This document shows, piece by piece, positions 11,184 to 20,629 of a stretch of 64,000 bases of DNA. The notes under the pieces were generated by a model, which saw only the letters and a list, made by a program, of their open reading frames with translations, was not told the origin of the DNA and made no database searches. Within the stretch, counting starts at the first letter, position 1. Each line of letters begins with the position of its first letter. The position numbers and the translations under genes are program-made. The stretch covers positions 1 through 64,000 of the forward strand of contig WIAL01000037.1 of the NCBI GenBank assembly GCA_015519975.1, in the 5' to 3' direction. This DNA is from Hydrogenothermaceae bacterium (GTDB taxonomy: Bacteria > Aquificota > Aquificia > Aquificales > Hydrogenothermaceae).

Positions 11184-12005
11184 ATGATAAAAAAAATAAT
11201 GGTAGGTGTACTCGCGGTTTCATTTTTATCTTACGGTGGTGATTATGTAAAGCTCAAAAAACCACCTAAAGATTTAGATAAATATTACCCTCCTGCTTCA
11301 GAAAACCCTGTATTTCTTTACAACATGTATACTGCGTCTACTTCTTTTACTGGAATGTTTGCAAACATAAAAGAGGGAGACTGGAAAAATGCACAAAAAT
11401 GGGCTGAAAGTTTGAGGAAAGCTTATCTAAAGGTTGGGAAAATGGTGCCAAAGTGGGACAAGTTTTTAAGAAAAAATGAAATAAATAAATTAGTTGAAGC
11501 AGTAAAAAATAAAGATGTTAATAAAATTAAAAAATATTCACAGATAGTTGGACAAAGCTGTTCATCATGCCATAAAAAATACATGCTTCCTGTAAAAATA
11601 AAATATCACTATCCGTCTTATGATCTTGTTTCAATAGAAGATCCTGTGTCAGGTAATGAATATGGTATTGAAGATTATATGAAAAAAATAACAAATGATT
11701 ATAAATTGGTAAAAGTTTATTCATCAGATGGTAAGTTTAAAAAAGCTTTGAAAACTGCAGATAATTTTTCAAAAAGATTTAAAGCTTTGACCCAGATGTG
11801 CAGCGAGTGCCATACAAATAAAATTGTTGAGGATGTTTACTTTGGAGAAGAAACAGAAAATGCTTTAAAAGCTTTAAAAAAAGCTATAGTGGCTAAGAAT
11901 AATAAAAATATAAATAAACAGATGGGAGCTATAGGAGGTACCTGTTACAAATGCCATAATGTTCACGAGGTTCCAATAATGATGAAAGATAAGCTGTCAA
12001 AATAA
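11184..12005 (+). CDS. Periplasmic triheme c-type cytochrome
   Basis: A 273-residue protein with an N-terminal signal peptide (MIKKIMVGVLAVSFLSYGG) and three CxxCH heme c sites: CSSCH 126-130, CSECH 206-210 and CYKCH 254-258. The spacing and helical, Lys-rich segments suggest two or three cytochrome-c'-like four-helix units, with a heme near the end of each. An electron-transfer role in the periplasm is likely; the partner is unknown. A DsrE-like reading frame starts five bases downstream, hinting at a sulfur-related role. Confidence 0.85.
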   Translation: MIKKIMVGVLAVSFLSYGGDYVKLKKPPKDLDKYYPPASENPVFLYNMYTASTSFTGMFANIKEGDWKNAQKWAESLRKAYLKVGKMVPKWDKFLRKNEINKLVEAVKNKDVNKIKKYSQIVGQSCSSCHKKYMLPVKIKYHYPSYDLVSIEDPVSGNEYGIEDYMKKITNDYKLVKVYSSDGKFKKALKTADNFSKRFKALTQMCSECHTNKIVEDVYFGEETENALKALKKAIVAKNNKNINKQMGAIGGTCYKCHNVHEVPIMMKDKLSK

Positions 12006-12009
12006 AGTT

Positions 12010-12454
12010 ATGAAAAAGTTACTATATATTTTGCTTTTTATTTTTTCTGTTTCTTTTGCAAATGAATACAGGGCAGTTTTTGACTGTTTTTCTTCAAATG
12101 CAAAATTTGTGTTAAATAGACTCTTTTTAATTCAAAAAAACAGCTGAAGATTTCAAAGAAGACAATCTGAAATATAAATTTGAAATAACAATGCACGGTG
12201 GATGTGTGCTGTTTCTAAAGAAAAATAACTCTGATTTCTCATCGAAAGAAAGGTTAATAGTACAGGACATTAAAAATCAGCTGGAGATATTAAAGGAGCT
12301 TTACGGCATAAAAATAAAAGCCTGTAATATAGCTTTAACAAGGTATAATTTAACAAAGAAAGATATTGTTGATTTTGTGGATGTAGTAAAAAATAGCTGG
12401 CAGGAAATTATTATTTTGCAAAATAAAGGGTATGCTTTAGTTCCTTTTGAATAA
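12010..12454 (+). pseudogene. Secreted DsrE-like protein, split by a frameshift at an A7 tract
   Basis: The ATG at 12010 opens a frame with a signal peptide (MKKLLYILLFIFSVSFA) and then FDCFSSNAKFVLNRL. It stops at a TGA just after a run of seven A (12134-12140). Removing one A joins it to the frame that runs to 12454 without interruption (KTAEDFKEDNLKY..., MHGGCVLF..., KACNIALTRY...). The reconstructed ~147-residue protein resembles exported DsrE/DsrF-fold proteins, with Cys in the usual central position (IKACNIAL). It may be a true pseudogene, a sequencing error in the homopolymer, or a gene rescued by slippage. The downstream frame is well preserved, which argues against old decay. Confidence 0.7.
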
Positions 12455-12472
12455 AAATTGGAGGTAATAATT

Positions 12473-12661
12473 ATGGCAAGACTTGTTAAAATGACCGAGA
12501 AAAAACCATTAAAACTGGAAGGTAAAGAGGAAGACTACTACATATGTCAGTGTGGTCTTTCCAAAAAGTATCCATTTTGTGATGGGTCACACAAAAGAGC
12601 AAAAGATGAAGAAGAAGGCAAACTTTATATTTATGATGAAAATTCAAGGGTAGAAATATAA
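12473..12661 (+). CDS. CDGSH-type iron-sulfur domain protein
   Basis: A 62-residue protein carrying the CDGSH 2Fe-2S motif: CQCGLSKKYPFCDGSH, with three Cys and one His ligand. The start is the ATG at 12473, preceded by TTGGAGG; an in-frame TTG at 12458 overlaps that ribosome site and is rejected. MitoNEET-type clusters act in redox sensing or electron/cluster transfer; the partner is unknown. It lies between the DsrE-like and quinone reductase-like genes, probably in one transcript. Confidence 0.9.
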   Translation: MARLVKMTEKKPLKLEGKEEDYYICQCGLSKKYPFCDGSHKRAKDEEEGKLYIYDENSRVEI

Positions 12662-12673
12662 TTATAGGAGAAA

Positions 12674-13255
12674 ATGATGGATTACTTAATAATTTATGCA
12701 CATCCAAATCCAAAAAGTTTCAACCATGCTATTAAAGAAACAATAGAAAACAAATTAAAAGAAAAAGGAAAGTCTTTTGAAATAAGAGATTTATATGCAC
12801 TTGGCTTTGATCCTGTAATGAGGCCAGATGATTTTATAGCTATTCAACAAGGAACTCACTTACCGGATGTAAAAAAAGAGCAGGAATTAATATCAAAAGC
12901 TAAAAGATTGATAGTTATACATCCAATATGGTGGTACTCAATGCCGGCAATTTTAAAAGGTTATATTGATAGAGTTTTTTCTTACGGTTTTGCTTATACA
13001 CAAACTGAAGAAGGCATTAAACCTCTTTTGATAGGAAAAGAAGTAATTGTTTTCAACACGATGGGAGAAACAAAAGAGCAGTGCGAAAGTTCTAGCATTT
13101 GTCCCTGCTTGAAAAAAACAATAGGAGGAACATTTGAGTTTTGCGGTATAAGAGTTTTAGAGCATAAATTTTTCTTTGCCGTTCCTTATGTTAGGGATGA
13201 AGATAGAAAGCAAATGTTGCAAGAAGTAGAAAACATTATAGAAAAAATGGCTTAA
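12674..13255 (+). CDS. NAD(P)H:quinone oxidoreductase-like flavoprotein (flavodoxin-2 fold)
   Basis: A 193-residue protein of the NQO/KefF/MdaB family. It has an N-terminal YAHPNPKSFNHAI flavin-binding motif and the central PIWWYSMPAILKGYIDRVFSYGFAY motif. Such enzymes use FMN/FAD for two-electron quinone reduction or regulate KefC-type transport. A CxxxSSICPC cluster around residue 136-145 is not typical and may bind metal or form a disulfide. It is convergent with the LdhA-like gene (4-bp overlap). Confidence 0.85.
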   Translation: MMDYLIIYAHPNPKSFNHAIKETIENKLKEKGKSFEIRDLYALGFDPVMRPDDFIAIQQGTHLPDVKKEQELISKAKRLIVIHPIWWYSMPAILKGYIDRVFSYGFAYTQTEEGIKPLLIGKEVIVFNTMGETKEQCESSSICPCLKKTIGGTFEFCGIRVLEHKFFFAVPYVRDEDRKQMLQEVENIIEKMA

Positions 13256-14259
13256 TTACACTGGGGATAATACTTTAAAAATTTATCAATATTTTCAACA
13301 GTTAAATCAAGGATTCTTTCAAGTGCATCTTTTGTATAATAAGCACAATGAGGTGTAAGGATAACATTTTCTTCGTGTAAAACGTAAAAAGATTCCATAG
13401 CTTTTTTTAATTTTAGTGCTGGAATTTCTTCTTTTTTTAACAACTCTTCCTCAATTGCAGTTTCCTCTGCTTCTAATGTGTCAAGGGCTACTCCGCCGGC
13501 AAGTCTGCCTTCTTTTAATGCTTCAATAATAGCTTCAAGCTCTACAACTGCCCCTCTTGATGTATTTATTAACATTGCATCCATCTTCATTAATTTAATG
13601 TTAAATCTATTTATTAAATATCGGGTTGATTTTGTGTAAGGCATATGTACCGTAACTATATCAGATTTCATTAGAAGATCTTCAAGACCAACATATTCAA
13701 CATTGTACTTATCAATTAACTCCTGTTTTTTTGTCCTATCGTAAGCAAGAATTTTCATCCCAAACCCGTAAGCTATTCTTGCTACATAGCCTCCTATTCT
13801 ACCGGTTCCTATTATTCCTATTGTTTTACCCATAAGGTCTATGCCCATTAATCCTTGTCTTGAGAAGTCTCCGTTCTCTACTCTTAAAATCGTTGGTTTT
13901 AACTTCCTTGCAAGTGCGATTATAAGTCCGAAAGTATATTCAGCTACTGTGTTATTTCCGTATCCTGGAATATTAGCAACTATGATTCCTTTTTGTTTAG
14001 CATATTCAACATCTATGTGGTCATAACCGCTTGAACGGGTAATTATTAGTTTTAAATTTGGCATTTTATCTATAATATTTTTTGTAATTTTTGAGTATAT
14101 GAATATGCTGATTATTTCGCAGTTTTTATACTTTTCAACGTTATTTTCGTCAAGTTCCTCTTTTGTAAAAGTTATTTCTTCATTTATGTTATATTCTTTT
14201 AATTTTCTTTCTAAATGTATTTTTTCCCAATCTTCAACTTCAAAAAAAGCAATTTTCAT
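13252..14259 (-). CDS. D-isomer-specific 2-hydroxyacid dehydrogenase (D-lactate dehydrogenase-like)
   Basis: NAD-dependent enzyme of 335 residues. The Rossmann motif GIIGTGRIGGYVA is central. NTSRGAVVE and the C-terminal catalytic His in LTPHCAYYT match the LdhA branch rather than phosphoglycerate dehydrogenase. The likely reaction is pyruvate to D-lactate, but related 2-oxoacids are possible. The gene stands alone on its strand and diverges from leuD. Its 3' end overlaps the flavoprotein gene by 4 bp. Confidence 0.85.
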   Translation of the reverse strand: MKIAFFEVEDWEKIHLERKLKEYNINEEITFTKEELDENNVEKYKNCEIISIFIYSKITKNIIDKMPNLKLIITRSSGYDHIDVEYAKQKGIIVANIPGYGNNTVAEYTFGLIIALARKLKPTILRVENGDFSRQGLMGIDLMGKTIGIIGTGRIGGYVARIAYGFGMKILAYDRTKKQELIDKYNVEYVGLEDLLMKSDIVTVHMPYTKSTRYLINRFNIKLMKMDAMLINTSRGAVVELEAIIEALKEGRLAGGVALDTLEAEETAIEEELLKKEEIPALKLKKAMESFYVLHEENVILTPHCAYYTKDALERILDLTVENIDKFLKYYPQCN

Positions 14260-14323
14260 TAAAAAAACCTCTGTTTATTTTTGATATAATTAAGTTTACA
14301 ACTTGGAAAAGGAGGAAGCAACA

Positions 14324-14821
14324 TTGGCAATAAAAGGAAGAGTTTGGAAATTTGGAGATGATATTAATACAGATGAGATTATACCTGCAAGGTATTTAAT
14401 AACAACTGATCCAAAGGAACTTGCAAAGCATGTAATGGAAGATGCAGACCCTGAATTTCCTAAGAAAGTTCAGCCTGGAGATATTATAGTAGCAGGTAAA
14501 AACTTTGGATGTGGTTCTTCCAGGGAACACGCACCACTTGCAATAAAAGGTGCTGGGATTGCTGCGATAATAGCTGAAAGTTTTGCAAGAATATTTTATA
14601 GAAATGCAATTAATCTTGGAATGATTGTTATAGAATCACCAGAAATAGCTAAAGAAACTGATGAAGGTGATATTCTTGAAATAGATATTGAAAAAGGTAT
14701 AGTTAAAAATTTAACAAAAGGCAAAGAGTATAAAATAAAACCCCTTCCAGAAGATTTAAAGAAAATACAGGAAGCTGGCGGTCTTATGGAGTATGCAAAA
14801 GCTAAATTAGAGGGAAAATAA
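14324..14821 (+). CDS. leuD: 3-isopropylmalate dehydratase small subunit (TTG start)
   Basis: About 165 residues of the swivel-domain subunit that, with LeuC, isomerises isopropylmalate in leucine synthesis. Signature [31 protein letters not shown] and FARIFYRNA are present. I place the start at TTG 14324 because AAGGAGG (14309-14315) ends 8 bases upstream. The longer reading from TTG 14303 would contain that ribosome site. leuC is not in the window, so the subunits are unlinked. The stop codon touches the next gene's start (TAATG). Confidence 0.93.
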   Translation: MAIKGRVWKFGDDINTDEIIPARYLITTDPKELAKHVMEDADPEFPKKVQPGDIIVAGKNFGCGSSREHAPLAIKGAGIAAIIAESFARIFYRNAINLGMIVIESPEIAKETDEGDILEIDIEKGIVKNLTKGKEYKIKPLPEDLKKIQEAGGLMEYAKAKLEGK

Positions 14822-15708
14822 TGGATTTTAAAAATATACTTGTATGTGTTGATTTTTCTGATATTTCAGATGCAGTTGTAGATTCTGCATCTGTTTTTGC
14901 AAGTATATTTGATTCTAAGATTACATTGCTTACCATTGTAGAAAGACCTGTTCCTGTCATACACGAAGGATTTGAAGATTTAGTGGAACCAGAAGAAATT
15001 GAACTATTAATTGAGCTTGAAAGAGAGCTCCGTAAAGAAGCTGAAGAAAAACTGGTTAATTATGCTTCTAAGCTTTCAGAAAAAGGATTTAATGTTAAAA
15101 CAGTTATTGAAGTTTCCGATATTGTTGATGGAATACTTGATAATGCAGAGAAAGAAAATGCTGATTTAATAGTTCTAGGCAGTCATAAAAAAGGATTACT
15201 TGATAGGCTTTTACTTGGTAGTGTTTCAGAAAAGGTAATAAATAAATCACCTGTGTCTACTTTAGTTGTAAAAGGTCAGCCTATAGAAAAATTAAAAGAG
15301 CTTTTAGTAGGTTATGACTTTTTGCCTGCTTCTAAAGAGGCATTAAACACAGCCATATCAATTGCTGAAAAATGCCAGAGTGAAATATTTATAGTACATG
15401 CAGAAACAGAGCTAACAGTTCCTCATTTATCGTCTATAACAAAATCAGTTATTGAGAAAAAAATTAAACTTTTAAATGAGATTGTTCAGCAGTTAAAAAA
15501 GAAAAATATACCTGTAAAATATGAAATTTTAGAAGAAAAACCTGTTGATGCTATTTTAGAGGAGATAGAAAAATACCATCCTGACCTTACACTTGTAGGT
15601 AAAAGAAAAAGCTCTAAGTTAAAAAGGCTGTTTTTAGGTTCTACAGCAATGAAAATTGTTAAAAAATCTCCCACTTCTGTTTTAATTGTAAGGAAAAAAG
15701 ATGCTTAG
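14821..15708 (+). CDS. Tandem universal stress protein (two UspA domains)
   Basis: A 295-residue protein with two Usp domains in tandem (residues ~1-150 and ~155-293). Each ends with an ATP-type loop: GSHKKGLLDRLLLGSVSEKVI and GKRKSSKLKRLFLGSTAMKIV, followed by SPVSTLVV or SPTSVLIV. The first matches the G-x2-G-x9-G-S/T nucleotide-binding pattern well; the second is less regular (GKRKSS). Such proteins accumulate under stress; the target is unknown. It overlaps the leuD stop by one base and the TPR gene by 8 bp. Confidence 0.93.
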   Translation: MDFKNILVCVDFSDISDAVVDSASVFASIFDSKITLLTIVERPVPVIHEGFEDLVEPEEIELLIELERELRKEAEEKLVNYASKLSEKGFNVKTVIEVSDIVDGILDNAEKENADLIVLGSHKKGLLDRLLLGSVSEKVINKSPVSTLVVKGQPIEKLKELLVGYDFLPASKEALNTAISIAEKCQSEIFIVHAETELTVPHLSSITKSVIEKKIKLLNEIVQQLKKKNIPVKYEILEEKPVDAILEEIEKYHPDLTLVGKRKSSKLKRLFLGSTAMKIVKKSPTSVLIVRKKDA

Positions 15709-17374
15709 ACTCTTAATTGCTTTTTTAGTTTTCTTTAATTTCTCCTGCAGTGCCATTTCAAAAGAAGAAAATCCCTATTTTTATTATGTAATGTGCAAAT
15801 ATGCACAGTACAATAAAGATTATAAATCTGCAGAAGAACTTTGTGAAAAAGTTGTCTCACTACTTCCTGAAACACGAAAAGCATATCAAGATGTTATTAA
15901 TATTTTAATAAAAGAAGGAAAAAAAGAAAAAGCTGAAAAATATCTAAAAATTTATATTGAAAATTTTAAAAAACCTAAAGATTTTCTATTTGTAGCCAGG
16001 AAGTATGAGCAGTTAAATAAAATAAATACTGCTAAGCAGATTTTAAATCAAGCTATTAACATTTATCCAGATAATATCGAAATTCTTTCACTTTTAACAG
16101 ATATATATCTTCAAAGTGGAGAGTTAAAAAAGGCGGAAAATTTACTAAAAAAACTGATTAAAAATCCAAAATTTAAGAAAAAAGATAAGGCGTATTATCT
16201 ACTTGCAAGGATAGAATTAACAAAAGGAAATTTAGATAAAGCAAAAGATTACTTAGAAAAAGCTTTTAAGCTGAATAAAAAAAGCTCACAGATATATGTA
16301 TTACTTGGAGAAATTTACAAACAAAAAAAAGAATACGAAAAGGCAGAAAAAATTTATTTAGAAGTTTTAAAGAAAAATCCTAATAATTTTGAAGCCTTAA
16401 ATAGATTATTTCAGCTTTATGTAGATACAGACCAGTATGAAAAAGCAAAAGAAATTATAGATAAACTTGCAACTTTAAATCCGTCAGGAAAAGACGTTTT
16501 ATTAAAGCAGTTTTATCTTTACTTAAAGTTAAAAAAAGTAAACGAGCTTATACCAAAACTTGAAAAACTTGCAAAATCACATCCTAATGACCCTGAAGTT
16601 TTAATGATTTTAGGAATGGCTTATGAGTCTTTAAATAAATTTGAAAAAGCAGAAAAGATTTATGAAAAAGTTTTAAATCTAAATCCAGATAATCAGGAAG
16701 CGTTTGATAGATTAATGTCTGTTCTTATTAACCAGAAAAAATACAGAAAAGCTATAGATCTACTTAATAAAAAATATGCTGAAAATCCTAAAAATTATAA
16801 CGTACTTGTTATGATGGCAGAAATAGAAGACTTGAGAGGAAACACAGAGGAAGCTGTAAAGCTTATAAAGGAAGCTATAAGTATTAATCCAAAGGATGAA
16901 AAGCTTTATTTTTATCTTGGAATATACCTTGATAAGCTTGATAAATGGGAAGAAGCAGAAAAAGCATTGAAAAAAGCTATACAGCTAAGACCTGATTTTC
17001 ACGATGCATTAAATTATCTTGGATATTCTTACATTTTAAGGGATATAGATATTGATAAAGGTATAGAGCTTGTGAAAAAAGCGTTGAAGTACGCACCAAA
17101 CAACCCTGCATATCTTGATAGTTTAGCGTGGGGATATTACAAAAAAGGTAAATATAATGAAGCTCTAAATATAATGCTTAAGGTTGTAAATAAGATAAAT
17201 GATGATCCAGTTGTTTTTTACCACTACGGAGCTATACTTGAGGCTGTAGGAGAAAAGAAAAAAGCAAAGGAAATATATGAAAAGGCTTTAAAAATTTTAG
17301 AAAAAATGAAAGAAGAGCCAGAAAAAGGAATAAGAGAAAAAATAAAAAAAAGATTAAAAAATCTAAAATGGTAA
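15701..17374 (+). CDS. TPR-repeat lipoprotein
   Basis: A 557-residue protein. The signal peptide ends in a lipobox-like FNFSC, so it is probably anchored to a membrane facing the periplasm. The rest is an almost continuous solenoid of roughly a dozen or more tetratricopeptide repeats (for example YVLLGEIYKQKKEYEKAEKIY and YFYLGIYLDKLDKWEEAEKAL). It overlaps usp upstream and the LolB-like gene downstream by 7 bp. TPR protein followed by LolB-like lipoprotein is a recurrent bacterial arrangement, suggesting a scaffold in envelope assembly. Confidence 0.85.
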   Translation: MLRLLIAFLVFFNFSCSAISKEENPYFYYVMCKYAQYNKDYKSAEELCEKVVSLLPETRKAYQDVINILIKEGKKEKAEKYLKIYIENFKKPKDFLFVARKYEQLNKINTAKQILNQAINIYPDNIEILSLLTDIYLQSGELKKAENLLKKLIKNPKFKKKDKAYYLLARIELTKGNLDKAKDYLEKAFKLNKKSSQIYVLLGEIYKQKKEYEKAEKIYLEVLKKNPNNFEALNRLFQLYVDTDQYEKAKEIIDKLATLNPSGKDVLLKQFYLYLKLKKVNELIPKLEKLAKSHPNDPEVLMILGMAYESLNKFEKAEKIYEKVLNLNPDNQEAFDRLMSVLINQKKYRKAIDLLNKKYAENPKNYNVLVMMAEIEDLRGNTEEAVKLIKEAISINPKDEKLYFYLGIYLDKLDKWEEAEKALKKAIQLRPDFHDALNYLGYSYILRDIDIDKGIELVKKALKYAPNNPAYLDSLAWGYYKKGKYNEALNIMLKVVNKINDDPVVFYHYGAILEAVGEKKKAKEIYEKALKILEKMKEEPEKGIREKIKKRLKNLKW

Positions 17375-17949
17375 GAGTTTTATTAATAGCTTTAATTTTT
17401 ATTTCTTCTTGTGCAGTTAAAAAAAAGTCCTGTGATATTATTTATGAAGATACGCTAAAAAATCAACAAAAACTTCCTGAAAAATACGAAGCAAAAGGAC
17501 TTGTTTACATAAAAAATATTCCTGCTATATTCAAGGCAAATTTTTCTAATGAAGAGTATGTAAAACTTTACACTATTTTTGGTCAAAAATTAGGAGAAAT
17601 CAAAAAGGAAGATGATTTAATATGCATAAATTTTAAAGGATTAAATCAATGCGGAGATAAATCTCTATATTCAAAACTTTTAGGTGTTGATATTCCTCAA
17701 GAGTTAAAAAATATTTTAATAGGAAAAGTTTCTATCTCAAAAAATGCCAGATATTACTGCAGAGAAAATGATTTTGTTATTGAGGATAAAAACATTAAGT
17801 ATATCTTTAAAAATGGAAAATTAAGGGAAATTATTTATGACATTTATAAATTAAGCTATAAATATTATTCAGATAAGACAGTAATAGAAATTTTCGCAAA
17901 TGAAAAAGAAATAGGTAAAATAGAAATAAAAAAAGTTAAGGCACTTTAA
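17368..17949 (+). CDS. LolB-like outer-membrane lipoprotein (tentative)
   Basis: A 193-residue protein with a lipoprotein signal peptide (MVRVLLIALIFISSC). The body is beta-rich, with segments such as YEAKGLVYIKNIPAIFKANF and KYIFKNGKLREIIYD that suit the LolA/LolB half-barrel fold. Two internal Cys pairs may form disulfides. LolB inserts lipoproteins into the outer membrane; identity here rests on fold-like pattern and the TPR neighbour, so it is tentative. Confidence 0.45.
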   Translation: MVRVLLIALIFISSCAVKKKSCDIIYEDTLKNQQKLPEKYEAKGLVYIKNIPAIFKANFSNEEYVKLYTIFGQKLGEIKKEDDLICINFKGLNQCGDKSLYSKLLGVDIPQELKNILIGKVSISKNARYYCRENDFVIEDKNIKYIFKNGKLREIIYDIYKLSYKYYSDKTVIEIFANEKEIGKIEIKKVKAL

Positions 17950-17950
17950 A

Positions 17951-18589
17951 ATGGCATTTATAAAGGTTTGTGGAATTACAGATGAAAATCAGGCAAAAAA
18001 GATATCCAGTTTAGGAGTTTCTCATATTGGGGTAATTTATTTTCCTAAAAGCCCAAGACATATTAATTTGGAGCAGATAAAAAAGATTAAAAATAGTTTA
18101 CCTGAAAATGTAAAACTAGTTGCTGTTGTAGTAAATCCTAAAAAAGAAGATGTTGAAAAGCTTTTGGAAACTGCCGACATAATCCAGTTTCACGGCGATG
18201 AATCTTTAGAATTTGTAAAACATTTTCCAAAAGAAAAAGTAATAAAAGCATTTAGATTAAAAGATGAAAATTCCTTAAAGCAGATAAAGCCTTTTGTAGA
18301 TGAAGGATATCTAATTTTAATTGATGCGTATTCAGAAAAAGAATACGGCGGAACAGGAAAACAGATAAATAAGGAACTGGTAGAAAAAGTAAAAGGTATG
18401 ACAGATAAGTTTATTTTATCTGGCGGTTTGTCAGGTAAAAATGTTTATGATTTAATAAAGTTATATAAACCTTATGGTGTAGATGCTTCTTCAAAGCTTG
18501 AAATCAAAGCTGGCATTAAAAATTTGGATAAAGTAAAGAATTATATACAAAATGCGCAAAAAGCATTTGAGGAAATAAATATTGAGTGA
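17951..18589 (+). CDS. trpF: Phosphoribosylanthranilate isomerase
   Basis: TIM-barrel enzyme of 212 residues in tryptophan synthesis. IKVCGIT at the N-terminus carries the catalytic Cys, and FYFPKSPR-like IYFPKSPRHI, IQFHGDES (catalytic Asp) and LSGGLSGKNV follow. It is one base after the LolB-like gene and overlaps the CDP-alcohol transferase by 8 bp. No other trp gene is in the window, consistent with dispersed trp genes. Confidence 0.96.
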   Translation: MAFIKVCGITDENQAKKISSLGVSHIGVIYFPKSPRHINLEQIKKIKNSLPENVKLVAVVVNPKKEDVEKLLETADIIQFHGDESLEFVKHFPKEKVIKAFRLKDENSLKQIKPFVDEGYLILIDAYSEKEYGGTGKQINKELVEKVKGMTDKFILSGGLSGKNVYDLIKLYKPYGVDASSKLEIKAGIKNLDKVKNYIQNAQKAFEEINIE

Positions 18590-19172
18590 TTTTGTAAAAC
18601 AAATAAAACCTCATTTTGAAAAAGCAACTCTTCCTTTAATAAATCTGTTCTCAAAAATAAATATTTCTCCAAATGTTTTAACAATTTCAGGACTTTTGTT
18701 TACATCAGCTGCAGCATATTTTATTTATTTGCAAAACTTTTTTATAGGAGCTTTTCTTCTCACTATTGGAGCTTTATTTGATGCTTTAGATGGGCATCTT
18801 GCACGAAGGAGCGGGTTATCGTCCAAGTTTGGAGCATTTTTAGATTCTGTAGTTGATAGACTATCCGATTTTTTACCTTTAACGGCTTTAATTTTTGTTT
18901 TTAAAGAAAACAATCTTTTGATGTTTCTTCTTCTTTCTGCAATAGCTTTTTCATTTTTAACAAGTTACACAAGAGCAAGGGCAGAAGGGCTTGGACTTGA
19001 TTGTAAAGTTGGTATTTTTGAAAGACCAGAAAGATTAATTGTACTAATAATAAGTTTATTTTTAAATATTGTGGAAATTGGTATAGCACTACTTGCTGTA
19101 GGCTCGTTTATTACATTTTTACAAAGGGTTTATCATGTTTATAAAATTTCCAGTTTAGGTGAGAGAAAATGA
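18582..19172 (+). CDS. CDP-alcohol phosphatidyltransferase
   Basis: Membrane enzyme of 196 residues that joins a CDP-lipid to an alcohol phosphate. The signature D67-x2-D70-G-x2-A-R-x8-G-x3-D88-x3-D92 is complete. The TTG start overlaps trpF. Likely substrates are glycerol-3-phosphate (PgsA) or inositol phosphate. The order, near a GDPD and a Nudix gene, does not decide between them. Confidence 0.88.
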   Translation: MSDFVKQIKPHFEKATLPLINLFSKINISPNVLTISGLLFTSAAAYFIYLQNFFIGAFLLTIGALFDALDGHLARRSGLSSKFGAFLDSVVDRLSDFLPLTALIFVFKENNLLMFLLLSAIAFSFLTSYTRARAEGLGLDCKVGIFERPERLIVLIISLFLNIVEIGIALLAVGSFITFLQRVYHVYKISSLGERK

Positions 19173-19579
19173 GTATAAAAACACCTTATCTTGCAGTTGA
19201 TGGAATAATCCAGCTTTATGATGAAAAGGAAAATTTTAAGGGTATTGTTCTAATAGAAAGAAAAAATCCTCCTATTGGTCTTGCTATCCCTGGAGGGTTT
19301 GTTGATATTGGAGAAACAGTTGAACAGGCAGTTATTAGAGAAATGAAAGAAGAAACATCACTAGACGTTGATATTTTAAGAATTTTAGGAGTTTACTCAG
19401 ATCCAAATAGAGACCCAAGATTTCATACTGCCTCAGTTGTATTTGTGTGTAAAGCCCATGGCCAGCCAGTAGCAAGTTCTGATGCAAAAGAGGCAAAAAT
19501 TTATAAACTTGAAGAAATTCCTTATGATAAACTTGTTTTTGACCATGCGAAAATACTTAAGGATTATATAGAAAGATGA
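19169..19579 (+). CDS. Nudix hydrolase (ADP-ribose pyrophosphatase-like)
   Basis: A 136-residue single Nudix domain. The box starts at G43 ([20 protein letters not shown]), with catalytic R57-E58 and E61/E62. The usual late Gly of the box is Ser here (EETSLDV). The YSDPNRDPR motif just after it is typical of ADP-ribose-type substrates in archaeal and thermophile homologues. It overlaps both neighbours by 4 bp. Confidence 0.9.
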   Translation: MSIKTPYLAVDGIIQLYDEKENFKGIVLIERKNPPIGLAIPGGFVDIGETVEQAVIREMKEETSLDVDILRILGVYSDPNRDPRFHTASVVFVCKAHGQPVASSDAKEAKIYKLEEIPYDKLVFDHAKILKDYIER

Positions 19580-20313
19580 AAATACTAGAGAAACTGTCAA
19601 AAAAGCCCTTTTCAATAGTTGGGCATAGGGGAGCAAAAGGAGTAAAGCCTGAAAATACACTTGCATCTTTATCTTATGCTGTTGAAAAAGGTGTTGACAT
19701 AGTTGAAGTTGATGTTAGGAGGACTAAAGATAACCATTTGATACTTCTTCATGACCCAGATTTTGAGAGATTAACCGGCAAAAAAATAAAACCTTCTGAT
19801 ATGGAACTTTCTTACATTAAAGAAAATATAAAAATAGATGGTCAGCCTGTTGCCACTTTAGATGAGGCACTTGAGCTTATAGATGGAAAAGTTGGCATGT
19901 TTATAGAAATAAAAGAACCTGAAACTATAGATGATGTTTTAGAAAGGGTTCTTCTTCATAATGCATTAGAATGGACAGCAATAATAAGTTTTTATGACAA
20001 GGCTTTGATACGTGCTAAAGAACTTCTCCCTTCTATTAAAACTGGTTTAATATACTTTAAACCGCCAGGGAGAATATTTGATGCAAAAAAACTAAATGCT
20101 GATTTTGTACTACCTTATTATAGAATTGCAACTGCAAAGGCAAATTATACTGCACACAAAGTTGGGCTTAAAGTAGTTGTATGGACTATAAATGATAAAA
20201 ATACGGCAAAAGAGATGTTAAAGAGAAAAGCAGATGCAATGGCTACAGATTATCCAGAAATTTTAGTAAAATTTAGAGAAAAAATTACAGGAGGAAAAAA
20301 TGGAAGTAATTAA
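19576..20313 (+). CDS. Glycerophosphodiester phosphodiesterase
   Basis: A 245-residue TIM-barrel enzyme that cleaves glycerophosphodiesters to glycerol-3-phosphate and an alcohol. The catalytic HRG (residues 18-20), [13 protein letters not shown] and HDP motifs are all seen. There is no signal peptide, so it is the cytoplasmic UgpQ type. It sits in the lipid-related run after the CDP-alcohol transferase. Confidence 0.94.
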   Translation: MKILEKLSKKPFSIVGHRGAKGVKPENTLASLSYAVEKGVDIVEVDVRRTKDNHLILLHDPDFERLTGKKIKPSDMELSYIKENIKIDGQPVATLDEALELIDGKVGMFIEIKEPETIDDVLERVLLHNALEWTAIISFYDKALIRAKELLPSIKTGLIYFKPPGRIFDAKKLNADFVLPYYRIATAKANYTAHKVGLKVVVWTINDKNTAKEMLKRKADAMATDYPEILVKFREKITGGKNGSN

Positions 20314-20629
20314 ACATTGGGACATAGGACTTGATTTAGTGAAAACAAAAAAAGGTGCTCTTTTATACAAGATAACAATTGCCGAAAATCATTTTCTACT
20401 CGAACAAAACCCATTAAAAGACAGCAAGTACGGCGTGGCATACAGGGCTTTAAAAGAAAAGTATCCTGAGTTTTATATGTTCTGGGAAATTAAGGATAAT
20501 AAATACACAGGAAGACTACTTACTGGAGTATTTCTGGAAAAAGAAGACATTGATAAGTTTATAACTGACGTGCTTCAAAGTGAAGAATTTAAATCTTTTG
20601 AAGATATAAGAGAAGAGATAGAGGAATAA
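20300..20629 (+). CDS. Hypothetical protein, 109 aa
   Basis: A soluble, mixed-charge protein starting [15 protein letters not shown], with an acidic C-terminus (EDIREEIEE). A clear AGGAGGAAAAA ribosome site precedes the ATG, which overlaps the GDPD gene by 14 bp, so it is almost certainly translated as the last gene of the plus-strand run. No signal peptide, Cys or membrane segment. Family not recognised. Confidence 0.7.
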   Translation: MEVIKHWDIGLDLVKTKKGALLYKITIAENHFLLEQNPLKDSKYGVAYRALKEKYPEFYMFWEIKDNKYTGRLLTGVFLEKEDIDKFITDVLQSEEFKSFEDIREEIEE

